Under the pieces are notes generated by a model. That model was not told the DNA's origin. It saw nothing but the letters and a program-made list of their open reading frames with translations, and did not search any database. This document shows, piece by piece, positions 40,837 through 44,939 of a DNA stretch of 44,939 nt. Made by a program: the position numbers and the translations under genes. This DNA comes from Clostridiales bacterium (GTDB lineage: Bacteria > Bacillota > Clostridia > Lachnospirales > WQUN01): NCBI GenBank assembly GCA_031287685.1, contig JAITSQ010000027.1, forward strand, positions 1 to 44,939, written 5' to 3'. The number at the start of each line of letters is the position of its first letter. Within the stretch, counting starts at the first letter, position 1.

Positions 40837-42400
40837 CGCGGTCCGGCTCCCCCTCGTACTCGAAGGCGCAGACCTTGTTGCGCCCAGTATTTTTGGACAT
40901 ATACAGCGCCATATCGGCGTTGGCTATTATCTCCTGATATGAGCAGGGGTGGTTGTGATTAACGTCGGCCACGCCTATACTAATTGTCACCGAGATTTCG
41001 CCGTGCTCGGTGAAGGTGTCGATTTTCAGCTTCTCCACCGTTTCGCGGATTGACTCCGCCACGAAGCGCGCCCCGGACAGGTCCGTCATCGGCAGCCAGG
41101 CGATGATTTCCTCCCCGCCGTAGCGGCCCAAAACGTCCGTATGCCGCAGGCGGGACTTTATAAGCCCGGTCACGGCTATAAGCACGCGGTCGCCGGAGAT
41201 ATGGCCGTAGGAGTCGTTCACTTTCTTGAAATGGTCAAGGTCCATCATAAGCACCGCGCCGGTGGTCTTATTGCGGACGCAAAGATGGTAATCGTGCTCA
41301 AGCTGCTCAAAGAACGCGCCGCGGTTGAGAATCCCGGTGAGGGAATCCGTCTGGGCCATAGTGCGCATTTTCTGCATAAGCATATGCGTCTCCGTGTTGT
41401 CGTAAACCATAACGCTGACGGCCGCTTGACGCCCGTCCATTATAAGCTTGGAGTGCGTCGTCTTGAGGGCGATTTCCGAGCCGTCGGGGGCTTCGAGGGA
41501 GAGGGAGGCGTCCATTATATAAGCCGTGGCGATGTTCGCGGGCAGGCCCTCGATTTCGGTAATGTTTTCGCCGTACTCCGCGTCCCGCAATTGGGGAAAA
41601 TACCGGAAAGCCGCCTCGTTGGCGTCTATAAACCCGCCGGACGTGTCCACAAGCAGGTACGCGTCCGACATTTTCTGAATGACCTCCGAGCGGCGGTTGG
41701 CGAACCAGTCTTTATAGCGGAAACGGCGGCTGTATAAATAAAGCGCCGCGCCGAAGGCGGCAAAAAGGATTTCCGAGTAAAAACCGCCGTATTCACGCAA
41801 GAACCCGCAAAGAGAGGCCGCCGCTCCGAAGGTGGACATACAGCCAAGCAGGAGGAACCCCACTGTGAACGCCGCCTTTTCCTTATGAGAGCGAATATCG
41901 GAGTTAAGAACGACGCGCGCTAAACCGAAGACCGCGAGCAGAAGCAGCGTCAAGCAGTAAAGAATCCGCGCGCCCCGCGCGAGGGAGGGGGCCGAGCTTA
42001 AATAAAAACCCGCCGCCCGCGCGGAGGAGGGGTATTCAAAGAAATTCGCGGACACGCGCGCGCCGGTAATCTGCCGCGCCGCCAGAAAAACCGGCGGCAG
42101 GAAAAGGGCGGCCTTTATATACCGAGACTTTACGGGGGTTTCGGAGTTCTGCCGATAATACAGAAAAACGCAGGGCGGGGCTATGGCCGACGAAAGGACG
42201 CAAAGGCTTAAGCCAATCCAAGCCTCCTCAACGCTCTTGGCGGTCATCTCAATCGTGACGCCGACGCAGAGCGCGCACAGAAACAAGCCGTATAAAAACA
42301 AATATTTCAGGCGCGCCCGGCCCCACGCCCCGTGCATAATCACGGCCAGAAGCGCCGAAAACACGCCAAGGGCAGCCTGGATTATATATGAAAAATGCAT
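40793..42400 (-). CDS. Membrane diguanylate cyclase (7TM–PAS–GGDEF)
   Basis: 535 residues from the second ATG (42400), which lies 9 bases after GGAAGG; the ATG at 42409 touches that site. Seven hydrophobic helices in about 1–230 form a 7TM sensor-type region, then a PAS-like domain about 240–350 (MSDAYLLVDTSGGFIDANEAA), then GGDEF about 365–520. The active site reads GRYGGEEI, and the product-inhibition site RHTD lies five residues before it, so it should make cyclic di-GMP and be feedback-controlled. It has the same architecture as the next gene upstream and is probably a tandem duplicate. Confidence 0.92.
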   Translation of the reverse strand: MHFSYIIQAALGVFSALLAVIMHGAWGRARLKYLFLYGLFLCALCVGVTIEMTAKSVEEAWIGLSLCVLSSAIAPPCVFLYYRQNSETPVKSRYIKAALFLPPVFLAARQITGARVSANFFEYPSSARAAGFYLSSAPSLARGARILYCLTLLLLAVFGLARVVLNSDIRSHKEKAAFTVGFLLLGCMSTFGAAASLCGFLREYGGFYSEILFAAFGAALYLYSRRFRYKDWFANRRSEVIQKMSDAYLLVDTSGGFIDANEAAFRYFPQLRDAEYGENITEIEGLPANIATAYIMDASLSLEAPDGSEIALKTTHSKLIMDGRQAAVSVMVYDNTETHMLMQKMRTMAQTDSLTGILNRGAFFEQLEHDYHLCVRNKTTGAVLMMDLDHFKKVNDSYGHISGDRVLIAVTGLIKSRLRHTDVLGRYGGEEIIAWLPMTDLSGARFVAESIRETVEKLKIDTFTEHGEISVTISIGVADVNHNHPCSYQEIIANADMALYMSKNTGRNKVCAFEYEGEPDRDANNKPNRRKSDKK

Positions 42401-42424
42401 TGCGTTCATCCTTCCGGCGTGGTG

Positions 42425-42568
42425 TTGCTCGGTGTTTTGGCTTGTCTAAAAGGATTTAGACAAGCCAAAGCCCCTTCCTTACTTAGTTGCCTAAAAAGAT
42501 TTAGAACCGCCCTATTTCTGTTTGGCGTTTTGAGGCGCATCCGGCCGCTCAAAGCCCTCTTCTTGAGC
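42425..42568 (-). repeat. Palindromic modules between and inside the two cyclase genes
   Basis: One full module with stem GGCTTGTCTAAA/TTTAGACAAGCC in the gap, a degraded one, and one that overlaps the end of the upstream cyclase gene. In that gene it codes for the last residues EEGFERPDAPQNA before the final KQK and stop. Confidence 0.75.
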
Positions 42569-44095
42569 GCCTCTGTAAACCCTGACCTGGTTGCGCCCGC
42601 CGGTTTTGGCGGCGTAAAGCGCGGAGTCGGCGTTCGCGATAAGCTGCTGCAGAGACATTTTCGGCTCGCCGTAGGTAATGGACGCTACGCCCGTGCTCAT
42701 TGTGACGTGAAAAGTATCATAAGTGGAATGAAACTCGATTGAAGCCAAAATGTTGCGCAGATTTTCCGCCACGAGCACCGCTCCGGGCAGGTCGGTCGCC
42801 GGGAGCCAGATTATAAGCTCCTCTCCGCCATAGCGCGCGCAGACGTCCGTCCGGCGCGTGGAGTTTTTTATTTCCTTGGCGGCGTTGATGAGCACGATGT
42901 CCCCCATATTGTGGCCGTAGGTGTCGTTCACGCGCTTGAAATGGTCGAGATCCAGCATAAGGATTGCGGCGTCCTGGTTATTGCGGTAATGCAGGCCGAA
43001 ATCCCGCTGGACAAGCTCAAAGAAGGCGCGGCGGTTATACAGGCCGGTCAGCGCGTCCATCTGGGAGAGGAGGCGCATTTTTTCCATTAAATCATAATTT
43101 TCGGTGTCGTCGAAGATGAAAACGCTCGTGCCGGCGCGGCGGCCCATATGCTCAAAGTCGCAGCGGGAGGCGCGCAGGCGGCGGGTTACTCCGCCCGACT
43201 CCACCGCGGTGACAAGGTTCTTGTCAAGGCTCAATATGGACAGCGGGAGGCCGGGCAAGCCGTAAAGCCGCGCCCCGACTTCGAGGTTTTTAAGCGCGGG
43301 GAAATATTCGAGGGCTTTTTTATTCGCGTCTAAAAAACAACCGTCTTCGTCCATCATAATATAGCCGTCCCGGCTGTTCTCAAGGACGAAGCCGCGCCCT
43401 TCCTGCCGCCAGTCCCGGTTGCGCCAGAACTTCGTGTTCCAGTAAAACAGCGCGAGCATTGCTGAAAAAGAGCTTGAAAGCAGGCAGGCCGAGCTGGAGC
43501 TGGAAAGATAATCCGCGGAGGCGAAGGCGCTTATGGAAACCAGCAAAAACGCGGGCAGGACGAACGCAAGGAAGTGTTCTCGGGCGCTGCGCGCGCCCAC
43601 CTGCGGTGAAACGGACACGTCCAGCGCCGTTATTATAAGGAGCGCGAAGTTATAAATCGCCGCCAGGCTGCCCGCCCAGCCGTACTCCGCCTGTATGTGA
43701 TACCCCCAGCCGAAAGACGAATCGTGGGTTAAGCGCGCGCCTTCCTTGAAAACAAGAGTGCTGACCGGGTATAAAGCCGCCGATACGCAAGCCGCGGCGG
43801 GCAGCAGGAACAGCGCGGCATACGCGGCGGGGCGCGCGGAGCCGTCCTTATAATCCTTCCAGAAGACATAGCAAAAAGGGCCGGTCAGCGAGAAGCCGAT
43901 AAAAGCCGCGCGCAGGCCCAGCAGGGAGGAGTCGAAAAAATCCGAGGATATTTCGATAAAATTCCCCGCGCACATAAGAAAGACCGAAAGGGCCGCGGGG
44001 AAAAAATATTTCTGGCGGAGGCTTTCCCATTTAAGCGCGGAGGTGACGCAAAGGGCGCACGAAACCGCTGTGGAGACGTAAAGAATCAGCCGCAT
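42512..44095 (-). CDS. Membrane diguanylate cyclase (7TM–PAS–GGDEF)
   Basis: 527 residues. Seven membrane helices occupy about 1–225, followed by a short PAS-like domain (NSRDGYIMMDEDGCFLDANKKALEYFP). GGDEF has the active site ARYGGEEL at about 422 and an RRTD inhibition site five residues before it, both intact. It makes cyclic di-GMP, the second messenger that usually switches between motility and attachment, which fits the nearby flagellin and surface protein. First gene of the operon, with AAGGAGG before the ATG and a good promoter. The C-terminal tail is encoded by a palindromic module. Confidence 0.92.
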   Translation of the reverse strand: MRLILYVSTAVSCALCVTSALKWESLRQKYFFPAALSVFLMCAGNFIEISSDFFDSSLLGLRAAFIGFSLTGPFCYVFWKDYKDGSARPAAYAALFLLPAAACVSAALYPVSTLVFKEGARLTHDSSFGWGYHIQAEYGWAGSLAAIYNFALLIITALDVSVSPQVGARSAREHFLAFVLPAFLLVSISAFASADYLSSSSSACLLSSSFSAMLALFYWNTKFWRNRDWRQEGRGFVLENSRDGYIMMDEDGCFLDANKKALEYFPALKNLEVGARLYGLPGLPLSILSLDKNLVTAVESGGVTRRLRASRCDFEHMGRRAGTSVFIFDDTENYDLMEKMRLLSQMDALTGLYNRRAFFELVQRDFGLHYRNNQDAAILMLDLDHFKRVNDTYGHNMGDIVLINAAKEIKNSTRRTDVCARYGGEELIIWLPATDLPGAVLVAENLRNILASIEFHSTYDTFHVTMSTGVASITYGEPKMSLQQLIANADSALYAAKTGGRNQVRVYRGAQEEGFERPDAPQNAKQK

Positions 44096-44132
44096 TGTTA
44101 TTTCCCGCCTCCTTAAAACAAGTTTAACTTAT

Positions 44133-44161
44133 ATTATATTATAAAAATATGAGTTTGACAA
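44133..44161 (-). promoter_or_regulatory. Promoter of the diguanylate cyclase operon
   Basis: Minus strand TTGTCA (44156–44161), 17-base spacer, TATAAT (44133–44138), about 38 bases before the start at 44095. Confidence 0.75.
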
Positions 44162-44206
44162 GAAGGAAACGGAATTGTAACAATGAGGCCGTTTTTAATG
44201 GGCCGT

Positions 44207-44451
44207 TTATAGCAATTTTCAAAATCGTGGCTCGGTGTTTTGAGCTTCCAAGAGAAGCTCAAAGCCCCCTCCTTGACTGCCGACGTTCGCGAAAAACGGC
44301 TTAAAATCGGTGTTTTTTCGGCGCTAATGCCCGCCAAAAAAGCCACCTTCTTGCTCGGTGTTTTTTCGGCGCTAATGCCCGCCAAAAAAGCCACCTTCTT
44401 GCCGCCGATTTTCCGCTCCGCGCCAGTCAACATTTTGTAAAATTGCTATAA
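44207..44451. mobile_element. MITE-like palindromic element E (about 245 bases)
   Basis: Ends TTATAGCAATTTTCAAAATC and TTTTGTAAAATTGCTATAA are inverted copies. Read on the minus strand it matches element D from its left end through GTTGACTGGCGCGGAGCGG. Inside it has two identical GGCTTTTTTGGCGGGCATTA hairpins, where D has different hairpins, and one GGGGGCTTTGAGCTTC/GAAGCTCAAAACACCGAG module. No protein-coding sense. Confidence 0.8.
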
Positions 44452-44483
44452 CTTATTAAAAATAAAAAAAGCCGGGAAACATC

Positions 44484-44512
44484 TTGACAATAGATTACAA
44501 ATAGATTACAAT
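44484..44512 (+). promoter_or_regulatory. Orphan promoter facing the bactofilin gene end
   Basis: TTGACA (44484–44489), 17-base spacer, TACAAT (44507–44512), with a second TATAAT just after it. No plus-strand gene follows. Any transcript would run antisense into the 3' end of the bactofilin gene. Confidence 0.5.
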
Positions 44513-44621
44513 ATAATCGCTGGCGGAAGAAGCGCCGGCGCGGCGCGGCGAAAACAAAAAAAGACCGCCGACCCGAAAGAAAGGGGAAAGCGGTTGATTT
44601 TTGCGGAAATCAAGCCTAAGC

Positions 44622-44939
44622 TCAAGCCTGTTCCGAGGAGTCCTCTTTGTTTTCCTTGGCTTCGCGTTTTTTGGGATTTTTGGATTCATAGCCGGGAATC
44701 TCCACAATGCGTGCGGCGGCTTCCTGCGCGCTTGTTTTCTGCGTGCGGCAGCTCCCCTCAATTTTCGCGCCTTCGTCAACGACGATTGCCGAAACGAGCA
44801 GGTTCCCCTCAATTTTCGCGGTGCTCGTCAGATGGAGCACCGCCGAGCAGGTCACGTTGCCGACTATCTTGCCGGAGACAAGCGCGCTTTCGGTGAAAAC
44901 GTCCCCGGTGACGACGCCGGTTTCGCCGATTACAAGTTC
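44622..44939 (-). CDS. Bactofilin (N-terminus outside window)
   Basis: The last 105 residues of a bactofilin, entering at the right edge and ending at a TGA (44622–44624). The repeating beta-helix pattern is clear: ELVIGETGVVTGDVFTES, LVSGKIVGNVTCS, LHLTSTAKIEGNLLVS, and VVDEGAKIEG. Bactofilins polymerise without nucleotide on the inner membrane face and help place cell-wall or motility machinery. The Lys/Glu/Ser-rich tail (NPKKREAKENKEDSSEQA) is typical of the disordered C-terminus. No start is visible. Confidence 0.9.
   Translation of the reverse strand, partial: ELVIGETGVVTGDVFTESALVSGKIVGNVTCSAVLHLTSTAKIEGNLLVSAIVVDEGAKIEGSCRTQKTSAQEAAARIVEIPGYESKNPKKREAKENKEDSSEQA

Noticed and set aside
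40793..44095. CBASS-like defence operon
   Set aside because: The cyclases are GGDEF signalling enzymes with membrane sensors, not CD-NTases, and no known CBASS effector is present.

Overview
The window comes from a GC-rich, probably Gram-positive-type anaerobe of the Bacillota (most likely class Clostridia). This is inferred from the gene families: AroH-type chorismate mutase, Cmk–PlsC–ribosomal S1 order, ECF transporter, SbcCD, flagellin, bactofilin, prepilins with GFTLVEL/GMTLVEL motifs, strong AGGAGG ribosome sites and sigma-A-like promoters. No species can be named from the sequence alone.

Layout. 1–3603 (minus strand): a compact peptide-maturation locus. A good promoter drives a PqqD-like/GNAT fusion, a radical SAM enzyme and then four tandem, previously unlisted 44–48 residue precursor-like genes. 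These share a leader (MDYQKPxIGTLN...QPLGL) and carry Cys-free, Val/Ala-rich variable C-termini. A secreted protein with its own promoter follows. 3904–8102 (minus): sbcD–sbcC, the hairpin-cleaving nuclease. 8392–13404 (plus): an ECF uptake operon with a secreted alpha-alpha-toroid protein, a DUF4430 protein, the T component and an ATPase–ATPase–S-component fusion. Together the first two resemble a split version of the intrinsic factor/transcobalamin fold. 13600–18307 (minus): a three-gene prepilin-like operon ending in a 1024-residue pilus-associated protein. 18691–20280 (plus): an unknown membrane-anchored Pro/Gln-rich repeat protein.

20805–27167 (minus): an operon of two divergent Hsp70-like proteins (one fused to a von Willebrand A domain), a TPR protein and an extracytoplasmic unknown. 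27161–27288 (plus): tRNA-Ala(CGC), whose promoter overlaps the divergent Hsp70 promoter. 27613–35177 (plus): a 2466-residue secreted multi-domain surface protein. 35360–40017 (plus): flagellin, a chorismate mutase–cytidylate kinase fusion, PlsC and ribosomal protein S1. 40090–44161 (minus): two tandem membrane diguanylate cyclases and a DUF2161 nuclease-like protein. 44622–end (minus): the C-terminal part of a bactofilin.

Throughout the window there is a dense family of modular palindromic repeats: a GGGGCTTT flank, a variable but self-complementary stem, and an AAAACACCGAGCA flank. Several sit inside larger MITE-like elements whose ends read TATAGCAATT...AATTGCTATA. The modules occur between genes, at gene ends and, strikingly, in frame inside at least three coding regions. 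The two strongest candidates for an undescribed system are the four-precursor radical SAM peptide locus and the modular palindrome family. The Hsp70/Hsp70-vWA/TPR operon and the split transcobalamin-like ECF operon come next.
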